A stretch of DNA of 64,000 nucleotides from Bacillus tequilensis KCTC 13622 (GTDB lineage: Bacteria > Bacillota > Bacilli > Bacillales > Bacillaceae). The translations under genes and the position numbers were made by a program. Location of the stretch: assembly GCF_000507145.1 (NCBI RefSeq), contig NZ_AYTO01000008.1, positions 186,001 through 250,000 of the forward strand. The letters run 5' to 3'. Shown here one piece after another: positions 8,108-17,905 of the stretch. Each line of letters opens with the position of its first letter. Position 1 is the stretch's first letter. Under the pieces are notes generated by a model, which worked only from the letters and a program-made list of their open reading frames with translations, searched no databases and was not told the origin of the DNA.

Positions 8108-8980
8108 ATGAAAAAAATGCTGGGCAAACTGCTGATCACTGCCGGTATTCTTATATTTTTCGCCGTCGTCGTAAAAGACGTGTTTGCTGCTGGCTTGAGT
8201 TTCGTAAACGGCACGGAAGCCGATTCTGCCAGCGCATCGCCTCGGGACATTGACAGTGTGGTCATTGAGTCGGACGGCAAGAATGTCCGGATCATAGCGG
8301 AAGAGCGAAATGACATTTCGGCAGGCATTTCAAGAGACTCAGGAAAGTTATTTGTTACTGAAAACAGAAAAAAACTGGAGCTGACCGCAAAGGAAAAAGA
8401 ATTTCAATTTTTGAATGGGGCTACCCGTTCTTCCCTTGTCGTCCGTGTTCCATATGATTATAAGGGTGACCTGACGGTGCGAACCTCAAGCGGTGACGTG
8501 TCTGTGCACGGCAATCATCATCTTGTGCTTTCCGAGCTGAACGCAGTATCTGCGAGCGGAAATATAAGAGTGACGGACGTCCGCCTTCAAGATTTGAAGG
8601 TAAAGGGATCATCCGGCGATGTCACCATTTCAAATACCAACACCAAAACAGCCGGCATTGACCTAGCTTCAGGAGACACAAATCTGGCTGATGTATCAGG
8701 CTCTCTTGATGTGCAGATGACTTCAGGAAACCTTGTTGCCGCACTGAAAAAGGTAACGGGCCCTGTATCTGTCTCACTGACAAGCGGTGATGCAGATCTG
8801 AGCCTTCCCAAAAACGGCAGCTTTACAGTCAACGCGAAATCATCGAGCGGTGACGTCAGTTCGCCATATTCATTTGCTGAACCAGCACATAAAGAAGAAC
8901 ATCAAATCACAGGCTCGCAAGGAAGCGGCCGGCATCCGATCGTTATGAAAACGGACAGCGGGGATGTAACAATACGGTAG
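8108..8980 (+). CDS. liaG: LiaG, membrane-anchored DUF4097 beta-helix protein
   Basis: A 290-residue protein with an N-terminal signal anchor ([21 protein letters not shown]) and an extracytoplasmic DUF4097 'putative adhesin' domain. The domain shows repeated T/S-S-G-D/N-V turns ([58 protein letters not shown]), which point to a parallel beta-helix. Function is unknown; it is co-transcribed with the liaFSR control genes. The start is preceded by gagaagga. Confidence 0.9.
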   Translation: MKKMLGKLLITAGILIFFAVVVKDVFAAGLSFVNGTEADSASASPRDIDSVVIESDGKNVRIIAEERNDISAGISRDSGKLFVTENRKKLELTAKEKEFQFLNGATRSSLVVRVPYDYKGDLTVRTSSGDVSVHGNHHLVLSELNAVSASGNIRVTDVRLQDLKVKGSSGDVTISNTNTKTAGIDLASGDTNLADVSGSLDVQMTSGNLVAALKKVTGPVSVSLTSGDADLSLPKNGSFTVNAKSSSGDVSSPYSFAEPAHKEEHQITGSQGSGRHPIVMKTDSGDVTIR

Positions 8981-9013
8981 CATCAGGCAGAAGAAAGGAG
9001 GCGGACACCAGGA

Positions 9014-9739
9014 ATGACAAAAAAACAGCTTCTCGGATTGATCATTGCATTATTCGGCATCAGCATGTTTTTGCAAATTATCGGAATAGGCGATCTGCTG
9101 TTTTGGCCGCTCTTTTTTCTGATTGCCGGCTATTTCTTAAAAAAATATTCCCGTGATTGGCTTGGCTCCGTCATGTACATCTTTGCCGCGTTTCTATTTT
9201 TGAAAAACCTCTTCAGCATCACCTTCAATTTATTCGGCTATGCGTTTGCCGCATTTCTGATTTACGCCGGCTACAGGCTTGTCAAAGGGAAGCCGATATT
9301 TGAACCGAATGAAAAACAGGTCAACCTCAATAAAAAAGAACATCATGAGCCGCCGAAAGATGTAAAACATCCCGACATGCGCAGCTTTTTTATCGGAGAG
9401 CTTCAGATGATGAAGCAGCCGTTTGACCTGAATGATTTAACTATTTCTGGTTTTATCGGCGATATTAAAATCGATTTATCTAAAGCAATGATTCCCGAGG
9501 GAGAAAGCACAATCGTCATTAGCGGAGTCATTGGAAATGTTGATATTTATGTCCCATCAGACCTTGAAGTGGCTGTCAGCTCGGCTGTTTTTATCGGTGA
9601 TATCAATCTGATCGGCTCGAAGAAAAGCGGATTAAGCACAAAAGTCTATGCCGCGTCATCCGATTTCAGCGAGTCGAAGCGCCGTGTCAAAGTGTCTGTT
9701 TCCTTATTTATCGGTGATGTGGATGTGAAGTACGTATGA
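9014..9739 (+). CDS. liaF: LiaF, membrane inhibitor of LiaR-mediated expression
   Basis: A 241-residue protein: about four hydrophobic segments in residues 1-95, then a soluble C-terminal domain (from about 115) with repeated FIGD/GFIGDI/FIGDVDV motifs of the LiaF C-terminal (former DUF2154) beta domain. In the family it keeps the LiaS kinase silent when the envelope is intact. aaaggagg precedes the start at 9014. It ends in an ATGA overlap with liaS, which fits stoichiometric production with the kinase. Confidence 0.94.
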   Translation: MTKKQLLGLIIALFGISMFLQIIGIGDLLFWPLFFLIAGYFLKKYSRDWLGSVMYIFAAFLFLKNLFSITFNLFGYAFAAFLIYAGYRLVKGKPIFEPNEKQVNLNKKEHHEPPKDVKHPDMRSFFIGELQMMKQPFDLNDLTISGFIGDIKIDLSKAMIPEGESTIVISGVIGNVDIYVPSDLEVAVSSAVFIGDINLIGSKKSGLSTKVYAASSDFSESKRRVKVSVSLFIGDVDVKYV

Positions 9740-10818
9740 GAAAAAAACTGCTTGCGAGTCTCCAATGGCGCGCCATCCGCATGACAACGGGAATCAGCCT
9801 GCTCCTTTTTGCCTGCTTGATTTCCTTTATGATGTTTTATTATCGGCTCGATCCGCTTGTTTTGCTGTCATCAAGCTGGTTCGGAATTCCGTTTATCCTG
9901 ATATTGCTGCTGATCAGCGTCACGGTCGGCTTTGCCTCAGGGTATATGTACGGCAATCGGCTGAAGACAAGGATTGATACATTAATTGAATCCATTTTAA
10001 CCTTTGAAAACGGCAATTTCGCTTATCGGATACCGCCGCTTGGAGATGATGAAATCGGCCTGGCCGCCGATCAGCTGAATGAAATGGCGAAGCGTGTGGA
10101 GCTTCAAGTCGCTTCCTTGCAAAAACTTTCAAATGAACGTGCGGAATGGCAGGCGCAAATGAAGAAGTCAGTCATCTCCGAAGAGCGCCAGCGGTTGGCA
10201 AGAGACCTTCATGATGCGGTCAGCCAGCAGCTCTTTGCCATATCGATGATGACAGCAGCCGTATTGGAACACGTCAAGGATGCAGATGATAAAACAGTCA
10301 AGCGGATCAAGCTGGTCGAGCATATGGCAGGTGAAGCCCAGAATGAAATGAGGGCGCTATTGCTCCATTTAAGGCCTGTTACCCTTGAAGGAAAAGGACT
10401 AAAAGAAGGACTTACAGAGCTTTTGGATGAGTTCCGCAAGAAACAGCCGCTTGATATTGAGTGGGATATTCAGGACACGGCGATATCCAAGGGTATGGAG
10501 GATCATTTGTTCAGAATCGTTCAGGAGGCCCTTTCAAACGTGTTTAGACATTCAAAAGCCTCTAAAGTATCGGTCATTTTGGGCATAAAAAACAATCAGC
10601 TCCGGCTGAAGGTGATTGATAATGGAAAAGGCTTTAAAATGGATGAGGTGAAAGCATCCTCATATGGCTTGAACTCTATGAAAGAGCGTGCAAGCGAAAT
10701 TGGCGGGGTCGCCGAAGTGATTTCAGTAGAAGGAAAAGGCACACAAATCGAAGTGAAGGTTCCGATTTTCCCGGAAGAAAAAGGAGAGAACGAACGTGAT
10801 TCGAGTATTATTGATTGA
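9736..10818 (+). CDS. liaS: LiaS sensor histidine kinase (NarL/NreB-type)
   Basis: A 360-residue intramembrane-sensing kinase. Two membrane helices (about 17-36 and 51-70) enclose a very short outside loop, followed by HAMP, a HisKA_3 dimerisation domain with phospho-acceptor His159 in ARDLHDAVSQQLF, and HATPase_c (EALSNVFRHSKA, DNGKGF, GLNSMKERA). It phosphorylates LiaR when bacitracin, vancomycin or daptomycin disturb the lipid II cycle. ATG 9736 overlaps liaF by 4 nt, and the 3' end overlaps liaR by 23 nt. Confidence 0.95.
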   Translation: MRKKLLASLQWRAIRMTTGISLLLFACLISFMMFYYRLDPLVLLSSSWFGIPFILILLLISVTVGFASGYMYGNRLKTRIDTLIESILTFENGNFAYRIPPLGDDEIGLAADQLNEMAKRVELQVASLQKLSNERAEWQAQMKKSVISEERQRLARDLHDAVSQQLFAISMMTAAVLEHVKDADDKTVKRIKLVEHMAGEAQNEMRALLLHLRPVTLEGKGLKEGLTELLDEFRKKQPLDIEWDIQDTAISKGMEDHLFRIVQEALSNVFRHSKASKVSVILGIKNNQLRLKVIDNGKGFKMDEVKASSYGLNSMKERASEIGGVAEVISVEGKGTQIEVKVPIFPEEKGENERDSSIID

Positions 10819-11431
10819 TGATCATGAAATGGTCAGAATGGGGCTCGCGGCTTTTTTAGAGGCTCAGGCCGATATTGAGGTCGTCGGAGAAGCGTCTGAC
10901 GGCAGCGAAGGCGTGCGGCTTGCTGCGGAATTGTCGCCTGATGTCATTTTAATGGACCTTGTCATGGAGGGCATGGATGGGATTGAAGCAACAAAGCAAA
11001 TTTGCCGGGAGCTTCCCGATCCGAAAATTATTGTGCTCACAAGCTTCATAGATGATGACAAAGTGTACCCGGTCATTGAAGCGGGCGCGCTCAGCTACCT
11101 ATTGAAAACCTCAAAAGCGGCTGAAATCGCCGATGCCATCCGCGCTGCAAGCAAGGGAGAGCCAAAGTTGGAATCAAAAGTGGCGGGAAAAGTATTATCC
11201 CGGCTGCGCCACTCAGGTGAAAATGCGCTCCCGCATGAATCACTGACAAAGCGGGAGCTTGAAATTCTCTGCCTGATCGCAGAAGGAAAAACAAACAAAG
11301 AATTAGGCGAGGAACTCTTTATCACCATTAAAACAGTTAAAACCCATATCACCAATATTTTATCAAAACTGGGTGTCAGTGACCGGACGCAGGCCGCGGT
11401 GTATGCACACCGGAATCATCTTGTGAAATAG
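10796..11431 (+). CDS. liaR: LiaR response regulator (NarL family)
   Basis: A 211-residue response regulator. The receiver domain has the acidic pocket IDDHE at 8-11 and phospho-accepting Asp54 (ILMDLVMEG). The C-terminal LuxR-type HTH is LTKRELEILCLIAEGKTNKEL...TVKTHITNILSKL. It starts at GTG 10796 inside liaS with gagaac-type SD sequence. It binds the 7-4-7 box before liaI. Only 7 bp separate it from the convergent gerAC stop, and no clear terminator fits there. Confidence 0.95.
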   Translation: MIRVLLIDDHEMVRMGLAAFLEAQADIEVVGEASDGSEGVRLAAELSPDVILMDLVMEGMDGIEATKQICRELPDPKIIVLTSFIDDDKVYPVIEAGALSYLLKTSKAAEIADAIRAASKGEPKLESKVAGKVLSRLRHSGENALPHESLTKRELEILCLIAEGKTNKELGEELFITIKTVKTHITNILSKLGVSDRTQAAVYAHRNHLVK

Positions 11432-11438
11432 GCGGCCG

Positions 11439-12557
11439 TTAATCGGACGCGCCTTTTGTCCCGAAGTCTCTCACAACCACATTGACGCGATAGTCTATTT
11501 CCGCCGTGCTGAAATAATCATCATCCCATTTTCTTGCGATTTTTTTCCACTTTTGAGGATAATGAATTCTGACCTCGTTTCCCAGCCCGGTTACATCCGC
11601 CTTGATATCTTTTTGCAGTTTGCCCACGAACGCGGTCACTGTTTCACGCAATTGTTTTTCCACGGTTTTTTCGATCCCTTTTATATAGGAATCCTTAAAA
11701 GAGTCTTCCTTAGGATTCCAGTCCTCGGATAACCGACCCTCAATATTGCGTGTTACGGTAAACTTGAACTTGCCGTCTTTGTAGTCTGTTTTGATCTTGC
11801 GATTGGCGGAATACACTTCATAAGAAAAAAGTTTGCCGTGATGTCTCATATCAATGACGCCGCCTTGGACAGTGCCTGTGAATAAATTAATATTTTGCAC
11901 CTCGCCCGGAGTTAAATCCCGCAGCCAAAATTTATTTTTAATGATAGAAGCACCATTGATGGCAAGCCTTCCGTTTTCCTCTCCGACATGAGGGATAAGA
12001 AACGAATCGTCAGAGGTTAAGTGTTCCGAAATTTCTCCCAGTGTAACAGGCTTCATCATTCGGATCGTCACTTTATTGTTCTCAGTCAGATCATAAATCA
12101 CATTAGACGCCGGATCACCTTCATCATTCATTTTCAATATATCTTTTGTGCGGCCATCATTAACGAATACAAACGAGCTTCTTCTTGTTCCGTTGTCTCT
12201 GACAAACTGATTAATGATTGCATCCATTCCGACATGATCAGCAATAACGTCTTTAGAAAAGAGGATGACACGCAAATGCTGAGAAAACGTGGGATTATTC
12301 TTTAATGCTGCCGTTCTCATCATTTGATGCACTGTTTCGCCCTTTGTGAAAACAATCTTAGTCGGATCAGCTGAAGATCCTTCTTTTGAGCTGATTTTTT
12401 TCGGCACGAGAATTTGCTGAGTCAGCTCTAAATTTTTATCATCAGACTTGTCTATGCCCACACCGATCACCAAGCTTAATTCCTCAATATTTTGGCTGTC
12501 CCAGCATCCGGACAGCAAAATGGTGCACATCAAGATACATATCATGCGAACGTTCAT
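11439..12557 (-). CDS. gerAC: Spore germinant receptor subunit C (lipoprotein)
   Basis: A 372-residue GerXC lipoprotein. The signal peptide ends in lipobox LLSGC (Cys18), followed by the family start WDSQNIEELSLVIGVGIDK. The rest is the three-domain GerC body. It forms the C subunit of the GerA receptor in the spore inner membrane, which senses L-alanine. Overlaps gerAB by 4 nt. Expected to be made in the forespore (sigma-G) from a promoter upstream of gerAA. Confidence 0.94.
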   Translation of the reverse strand: MNVRMICILMCTILLSGCWDSQNIEELSLVIGVGIDKSDDKNLELTQQILVPKKISSKEGSSADPTKIVFTKGETVHQMMRTAALKNNPTFSQHLRVILFSKDVIADHVGMDAIINQFVRDNGTRRSSFVFVNDGRTKDILKMNDEGDPASNVIYDLTENNKVTIRMMKPVTLGEISEHLTSDDSFLIPHVGEENGRLAINGASIIKNKFWLRDLTPGEVQNINLFTGTVQGGVIDMRHHGKLFSYEVYSANRKIKTDYKDGKFKFTVTRNIEGRLSEDWNPKEDSFKDSYIKGIEKTVEKQLRETVTAFVGKLQKDIKADVTGLGNEVRIHYPQKWKKIARKWDDDYFSTAEIDYRVNVVVRDFGTKGASD

Positions 12558-13651
12558 TTTGCTGTAATCCTCCTTTTGACCGCGACAATAAAAAAGATAA
12601 CGTAAGGAAGCAAAAACAGAAAGATGAAAATATAACCGAGATAATCGCTGTACATCATAACCTTATTGGCATCATCCGGCCACAGAGAAAAATAATAGGT
12701 TGCCGCACCGATGAGAATCAGGCTTTTCTTCGTTGATAATCCAATCGTTTTCTTCAGCCCTTTAGCTGCAAAATATCCGTAAATGACAAACGTAGTGAAA
12801 AATTGAATGATCCAGACGACCAGCAGAAAAGATTCAAACCGTTCAATGAATATGCCTTTCAGTTCAAAGGACTGAAAGAGAGAAATGGTTGGCCATATCA
12901 GTGTTTTGACCTCAGGAGCAGTCAACGCGCCAACCACGATGATGTATGTCAGGATGTACAAAAGAATCGGAATCAGAAACCCGAAAGACGCGTATCTGAA
13001 TGTCTTTTTCTTTTTCTTCATATGCTCAGGCAGAAACAGCATAATTTCCATGCCCAAAAAAGAGATCGAAACAACCGTAAGCGAGTTCGCGACAGGACCG
13101 AGACCTTCACCTAAAACGGGCCGCAAATTATCAAGGTCAAAAATCTTAAAGCTGATAGCGAATAAAACCAGCAAAATAATGATCGTAATGACCAGATAAA
13201 AAGGAAAAAGACGCGATATATCATTTAATCCTCCAACGATTAAATAAATGCCGCAGCCGATAAACGCTAAAACAATCACCTGAATCGGCGTTCTCTCCAG
13301 CAGAAAAAACTTCACTATGTCCGCCATGGCCCGGGTTTCAAAGCTGGCTACCGCGATAAAATAGCAGCAGATCAAAAGGCCGAGGAAGCTGCCGATCCAT
13401 TTGCCAAGCCCTTCCTGTAAATATTCAAACAGAGAAGGATACTGATGTTTTTTCTGAATAAGCGTATTTAAATAGATGAATAAAATGAATACAAAGCCTT
13501 CCAAAATCAGCGCAATCCAGCCGTCAGGAGTGTTTGCTTTCCCGGTCAGCGCTCTCGGTAATGTTAACAGACCGGCTCCCAGCATCGTATTTGCAATGAT
13601 AGAAACCCCCTGGAAGGTATTAAGTTTGATTTGAGTCTGTTTTTGGCTCAT
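12554..13651 (-). CDS. gerAB: Spore germinant receptor subunit B (APC-type membrane protein)
   Basis: A 365-residue GerXB integral membrane protein with about ten hydrophobic segments, member of the amino acid-polyamine-organocation fold; SIIANTMLGAGLLTLPRALTGK at 16-37 is the conserved unwound first helix. It is the probable L-alanine binding subunit. Its start lies 32 nt inside gerAA, and its end overlaps gerAC, so the three subunits are translationally linked. Confidence 0.94.
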   Translation of the reverse strand: MSQKQTQIKLNTFQGVSIIANTMLGAGLLTLPRALTGKANTPDGWIALILEGFVFILFIYLNTLIQKKHQYPSLFEYLQEGLGKWIGSFLGLLICCYFIAVASFETRAMADIVKFFLLERTPIQVIVLAFIGCGIYLIVGGLNDISRLFPFYLVITIIILLVLFAISFKIFDLDNLRPVLGEGLGPVANSLTVVSISFLGMEIMLFLPEHMKKKKKTFRYASFGFLIPILLYILTYIIVVGALTAPEVKTLIWPTISLFQSFELKGIFIERFESFLLVVWIIQFFTTFVIYGYFAAKGLKKTIGLSTKKSLILIGAATYYFSLWPDDANKVMMYSDYLGYIFIFLFLLPYVIFFIVAVKRRITAK

Positions 13652-15065
13652 TTGGATTATTCGCCTCTTTTGTTTTGTTTTTAATTGGGAGACGGATAAT
13701 GGAATCGTCCGTATTTTTCATGCTGAAAAATCCGGTTGGCGAAAAATACGGAGATCCAAAGCTCGTTTGTCTCGCTAGGTGACTATAAATCACAAGCATA
13801 AATAAGATAATCCCGTACAGCCCGAGAATAGCGGCGGAAAACATCGAAATAAAACGCAGCACCCGGAAAGACAGCCCCATTCCATATTGGGGAACGGTAA
13901 AGGATGCGAGAGCGATGACGCTGACAACGATAACCATAATCGAACTGACGAGATTCGCTTCTACAGCAGCCTGTCCGATGACAACGCCTCCAACAAGACC
14001 GATTGTCTGGCCGAGCGGGTTGGGCAGGCGGAGACCGGCTTCTCTCAACAGCTCGATGGTTACTTCCATCAGCAGAGCTTCAAATATCGGCGGAAACGGC
14101 ACATTTTCCCTGTTTGCCGAAATCGTGACGGCGAGTGCGGTCGGCAGCAGCCCTTGATGGAAGGAAACGAGTGCGATATAAATTGATGACAAAAACAAGG
14201 TAATAAAGATACTAGCAAAGCGCAGCAGCCGGATAAGAGACGCTGAAATCCAGCGTTCATAGTAATCATCCGGGGATTGCATCAGGATGCCGAGAGAAAC
14301 CGGGACCAGCAGCACAAAAGGTGAACTGTCGATCAAAATGGCCACTCGGCCGTTAAACAGGGCCGACGATACTTTGTCTGGTCTTTCTGTACTTTGAATC
14401 TGCGGAAACGGTGAATATTTATTATCTTCAATGAGCTCCTCAAGCGTTCCGCTGTCTTGGATATCCTCCAGCTGGATATTTTTCAGCCGCGCTTTTACAT
14501 CCTTTATGATGGACTTTTTTGCTTTGCCTTCAATGTACATAATGGCCGCCGGCTTCAGTTTGTTTTTGCCGATCATGATTTTTTTGGTGGTTAATTCCGG
14601 ATGAGAGGTTCTTTGTCTGATCAAAGCGAGATTTGTATTGAGATCTTCTACAAATGCAACTTTTGGGCCGCGAACGACTTTTTCAGTTGTCGGCTCTGCC
14701 AGGCTTCTTGTTTTTTTCTGTCCTGTGGTCAGGATATAGGCTTTGTCCAGTCCGTTGACAAACACGGCACAATTGCCGTTGAGAATCGACTCCACCGTTT
14801 TTTCCGCGGTCTCAACGGGTCTTGCGTCAAGCTGATCAAGGCGTTTTTTGATCTGATCAAGCGTTAAGGTCTCCTCGTCTTTGATTAAGGTTTTAATGGA
14901 TTCTGACACTTTATGCTCGTCATTCAATTCACTGAAATAGAGATAGTAAAAAACCAGTCCGTTCGCCAGCATTTTTTTGTTTTTGACCAGATCATCATTT
15001 TCTTTTAATTTTGGAAGCACCAATGCTAAATTATCATGTATATATTCCTTAAACGTGTGTTCCAA
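13620..15065 (-). CDS. gerAA: Spore germinant receptor subunit A
   Basis: A 481-residue GerXA/SpoVAF-family protein: soluble N-terminal part (1 to about 240) and a C-terminal membrane part with about five helices from SPFVLLVPVSLG onwards, including the conserved PFPPIFEALLMEVTIELLREAGLRLP segment. The frame opens at GTG 15074, but TTG 15065 is preferred: aagaggtg then lies at proper spacing and the N-terminus (LEHTFKEYIHDNL) matches the known length. It carries a Gln/Asn-rich tail ending TDSNQT. First gene of the gerA operon. Confidence 0.92.
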   Translation of the reverse strand: MEHTFKEYIHDNLALVLPKLKENDDLVKNKKMLANGLVFYYLYFSELNDEHKVSESIKTLIKDEETLTLDQIKKRLDQLDARPVETAEKTVESILNGNCAVFVNGLDKAYILTTGQKKTRSLAEPTTEKVVRGPKVAFVEDLNTNLALIRQRTSHPELTTKKIMIGKNKLKPAAIMYIEGKAKKSIIKDVKARLKNIQLEDIQDSGTLEELIEDNKYSPFPQIQSTERPDKVSSALFNGRVAILIDSSPFVLLVPVSLGILMQSPDDYYERWISASLIRLLRFASIFITLFLSSIYIALVSFHQGLLPTALAVTISANRENVPFPPIFEALLMEVTIELLREAGLRLPNPLGQTIGLVGGVVIGQAAVEANLVSSIMVIVVSVIALASFTVPQYGMGLSFRVLRFISMFSAAILGLYGIILFMLVIYSHLARQTSFGSPYFSPTGFFSMKNTDDSIIRLPIKNKTKEANNPNEPKTDSNQT

Positions 15066-15181
15066 GGAAGTCACCTCTTATCCCAGTCCTTATTAGAGGT
15101 TATCTTTTCCTGTTAAAAAAATGATATACTGTGTTAGAGTATTTCATGATGTGAGTTTTTTATGAAAGCGGAGGAGACAAA

Positions 15182-15367
15182 GTGGCACAGGTAAGGCTTG
15201 CTGGAAAACAAGAAGAAATAGAACAGCTCATCAGGTCATTTGAGAAGCACTATGATGTGTCTTATACATCAAAGGAGTATGGCAGAACGAATCCAAAGTA
15301 CAAATATTCAAAGGATTCCCGCGTATATCTTGAATTAAAATTAAAATCTGCCAAGATTGAAAAATAA
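15182..15367 (+). CDS. Small DUF3970-like protein
   Basis: A 61-residue small protein starting at GTG 15182 with gcggaggag upstream. The AQVRLAGKQEEIEQLI...YDVSYTSKEYGR pattern and the basic end match the small DUF3970 family found in Bacillus, which has no known function. A tatact -10-like box lies at 15125-15130. It is divergent from gerAA and sits before fumC. I do not recall a firm gene symbol. Confidence 0.75.
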   Translation: MAQVRLAGKQEEIEQLIRSFEKHYDVSYTSKEYGRTNPKYKYSKDSRVYLELKLKSAKIEK

Positions 15368-15394
15368 AGAGGATTTTTTATTTCACTGGCGAAT
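15368..15394 (+). promoter_or_regulatory. Sigma-H promoter of fumC
   Basis: agaggattt, an 11-bp spacer and ggcgaat match the sigma-H consensus RnAGGAwWW-N11/12-RnnGAAT. The citG/fumC gene is known to have a sigma-H promoter (P2) at this place. The -35 abuts the stop codon of the upstream small gene. Confidence 0.88.
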
Positions 15395-15433
15395 TATGAT
15401 CTAATGAAGCAACCGTTATGGAGGGATACATAA

Positions 15434-16822
15434 ATGGAATACAGAATTGAACGAGACACCATGGGAGAAGTAAAGGTTCCTGCTGATAAATTTTGGGGCG
15501 CCCAAACACAGCGAAGCAAGGAGAACTTCAAGATCGGTTCTGAAAAAATGCCGATGCGTGTTGTGAAGGCGTTTGCAATATTAAAACGAAGCACGGCGCT
15601 CGCTAATAAACGCCTCGGCAATCTGGATGCGGAAAAAGCAGAAGCGATTGCAGCGGTTTGTGATGATGTGCTCAAAGGCAAATACGATGACAACTTCCCG
15701 CTCGTCGTATGGCAGACCGGCAGCGGCACTCAAAGCAATATGAACATGAACGAAGTGGTAGCCAACCGCGCGACTGCTTTATTAAAAGAAAAGAACTCTG
15801 ACCAAACGATTCATCCAAATGATGATGTAAACCGCAGCCAAAGCTCAAACGACACATTCCCGACTGCGATGCATGTTGCCGCTGTTTTGGCTGTTTATGA
15901 GCAGCTTGTGCCTGCGCTTGATCAGCTTCGCAATACATTGGATGAAAAAGCGAAAGCATACAACGATATTGTCAAAATTGGACGCACGCATCTTCAAGAT
16001 GCTACGCCTTTGACGCTCGGACAGGAAATCAGCGGATGGGTTTACATGCTGGACCGTTCGAAGGAAATGATTTTGGAAGCGACAGATAAAATGCGTGCCC
16101 TTGCAATCGGAGGAACGGCTGTCGGAACCGGAATCAACGCTCACCCAGAGTTTGGAGAGCTTGTCTCAGAAGAGATCACAAAACTGACCGGCCAAACGTT
16201 CAGCAGCTCGCCGAATAAATTCCACGCGCTAACAAGCCATGACGAAATCACTTATGCGCATGGCGCATTAAAAGCGCTTGCGGCTGACTTAATGAAAATC
16301 GCCAACGATGTCAGATGGCTTGCAAGCGGACCTCGCTGCGGCATCGGGGAGATCGTCATTCCTGAAAATGAGCCGGGCAGCTCCATTATGCCTGGTAAAG
16401 TCAACCCGACACAAAGTGAAGCATTAACAATGATCGCAGCGCAAATCATGGGGAACGATGCAACAATCGGCTTTGCGGCAAGTCAGGGGAACTTTGAACT
16501 GAACGTGTTTAAGCCTGTGATTATTTACAATTTCCTGCAATCTGTGCAGCTGCTTAGTGACGGCATGAATTCATTCCATGATAAATGTGCTGTCGGTATT
16601 GAGCCTGACAAAGAAACGATTGAGGAAAACCTGTCAAATTCATTAATGCTTGTTACGGCGCTGAACCCGCATATCGGATATGAAAACGCGGCGAAAATCG
16701 CCAAGCTCGCTCATAAAGAGGGATTAACGCTGAAAGAAGCTGCTTTGAAGCTTGAATTGCTGACAGAGGAGCAATTTAACGAAATGGTTAAGCCTGAAGA
16801 GATGGTAAAGCCAAAGGCGTAA
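15434..16822 (+). CDS. fumC (citG): Class II fumarate hydratase
   Basis: A 462-residue fumarase that interconverts fumarate and L-malate in the TCA cycle. It carries the superfamily signature [11 protein letters not shown] near residue 318, the [14 protein letters not shown] substrate loop near residue 100 and the catalytic [10 protein letters not shown] histidine near 188. ATG 15434 follows atggaggg. The gene has its own sigma-H promoter directly upstream, so it is also raised on entry into stationary phase. Confidence 0.97.
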   Translation: MEYRIERDTMGEVKVPADKFWGAQTQRSKENFKIGSEKMPMRVVKAFAILKRSTALANKRLGNLDAEKAEAIAAVCDDVLKGKYDDNFPLVVWQTGSGTQSNMNMNEVVANRATALLKEKNSDQTIHPNDDVNRSQSSNDTFPTAMHVAAVLAVYEQLVPALDQLRNTLDEKAKAYNDIVKIGRTHLQDATPLTLGQEISGWVYMLDRSKEMILEATDKMRALAIGGTAVGTGINAHPEFGELVSEEITKLTGQTFSSSPNKFHALTSHDEITYAHGALKALAADLMKIANDVRWLASGPRCGIGEIVIPENEPGSSIMPGKVNPTQSEALTMIAAQIMGNDATIGFAASQGNFELNVFKPVIIYNFLQSVQLLSDGMNSFHDKCAVGIEPDKETIEENLSNSLMLVTALNPHIGYENAAKIAKLAHKEGLTLKEAALKLELLTEEQFNEMVKPEEMVKPKA

Positions 16823-16828
16823 TAGAAA

Positions 16829-16862
16829 GAAAAAACGGCTGCTTTTTAAGCAGCCGTTCTTC
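16829..16862. terminator. Bidirectional terminator between fumC and yuxN
   Basis: Stem aacggctgct / agcagccgtt with a short TTTTA loop, flanked by A-rich and T-rich sides, located between the two stop codons. Confidence 0.9.
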
Positions 16863-17737
16863 TAAATATGTTGCTGTTTTAATAGGTATTTAAGCTGCTC
16901 CGCATCTTTGGCGAGAGCTTCAGACTCCGTCAGATTATGGATCATTCCTTTTATGATCGCCAGCTTCGGTGTTTTTTTCTTCATTTCTGCTTCAAGTATG
17001 TCTAAGCTCTCCGATAATTCAAGAGAGGAGTTTGTGTGTAAGCTGTTAATTTTGTCACGAAGGCTTTTCACAATCGATTCAGTCAGCGGGTCAGGCCGTC
17101 CGTGTGTAAGAGGCCCAAATAAAGAGCTTGCCTCTTCCAATGTGATGAAAGGCTTATCGTGTCGTTCAGACATGCCTTTTACCATATCATCAATTCGATT
17201 CATAATGATGTCGGCTAATTGATCCGGCTTCACACTGTAATCGAGCAAAATCATGCATTCCAGATAAATCTGGCTGATCCCCTCAATTAAGAAACAAAGC
17301 TCTGCAGTGTACGGCTCCGCTGCTTTTCCGTAAATGTTCAGCAGGCTGTCAATATGAAATTGAAGTGAGGACTGGCGGATTTTTTTTGCGCATTGCTCCA
17401 CTTCTTCTGTGTAAGGCAGGGAACCTTCCTTCATTTGCATGCTGATAAAATCCTTATGTTCAAGGATATTTTCATAGAGTACGGTCAGCTGTTTGCGGTA
17501 AGCCGTTCTCGGGCTGTCGCCCTTCGTTTTAATATTTAAAATTCGGGTAAACGTTTTATCATAATAGTAGTTCAGCATAGACAGAAGAAGCGCTTCTTTC
17601 GAAGGAAAATAAATATAAAAAGCGCCTTTAGATATTTTGCATTCTTTTGCGATTTCCTGAACTGAAGTTGAGTTGTATCCTTTTTGCGCAAATAGTTTTA
17701 AGGCTGTTTCAATAATCAGCTTTTCTTTTTCCTTCAA
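16862..17737 (-). CDS. yuxN: TetR/AcrR-family transcriptional regulator
   Basis: A 291-residue regulator. The N-terminal TetR HTH reads LIIETALKLFAQKGYNSTSVQEIAKECKISKGAFYIYFPSKEALLL, with a long C-terminal ligand and dimer region that is larger than the usual 190-residue TetR protein. The frame opens at 17770, but TTG 17737 is chosen because aaagggtgg lies 5 nt upstream; GTG 17746 is an alternative. Two related palindromes lie in the divergent region to the small gene at 17906 and are probably its operators. Ligand unknown. Confidence 0.87.
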   Translation of the reverse strand: MKEKEKLIIETALKLFAQKGYNSTSVQEIAKECKISKGAFYIYFPSKEALLLSMLNYYYDKTFTRILNIKTKGDSPRTAYRKQLTVLYENILEHKDFISMQMKEGSLPYTEEVEQCAKKIRQSSLQFHIDSLLNIYGKAAEPYTAELCFLIEGISQIYLECMILLDYSVKPDQLADIIMNRIDDMVKGMSERHDKPFITLEEASSLFGPLTHGRPDPLTESIVKSLRDKINSLHTNSSLELSESLDILEAEMKKKTPKLAIIKGMIHNLTESEALAKDAEQLKYLLKQQHI

Positions 17738-17777
17738 TGGTTCCACCCTTTCAGAGCCCGAAGGCCTCATTAGGATA

Positions 17778-17791
17778 TGACCATATAGTCA
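17778..17791. promoter_or_regulatory. Candidate YuxN operator 1
   Basis: tgaccatatagtca is a near-perfect 5-4-5 palindrome, placed between the yuxN start and an attata-type -10 of yuxN on the minus strand. It is nearly the same as the second palindrome at 17865. Confidence 0.6.
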
Positions 17792-17864
17792 CACCTTCTA
17801 TTATAAAATTAACCTTATTGTAACTTGTTTTTTTATCATGTATTATTTATATTATATATTGAGA

Positions 17865-17878
17865 TGACCGAATGGTCA
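17865..17878. promoter_or_regulatory. Candidate YuxN operator 2
   Basis: tgaccgaatggtca is a perfect 5-4-5 palindrome placed just after a tatatt -10-like box (about 17855) and 27 bp before the small gene. Half sites TGACC/GGTCA match operator 1. Confidence 0.62.
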
Positions 17879-17905
17879 AAGCTCAAGCGAAAGGGTGAAT
17901 CTAAA

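Noticed and set aside
13887-14186. Plus-strand frames opposite gerAA
   Set aside because: Shadows of the gerAA membrane region without RBS or family likeness.
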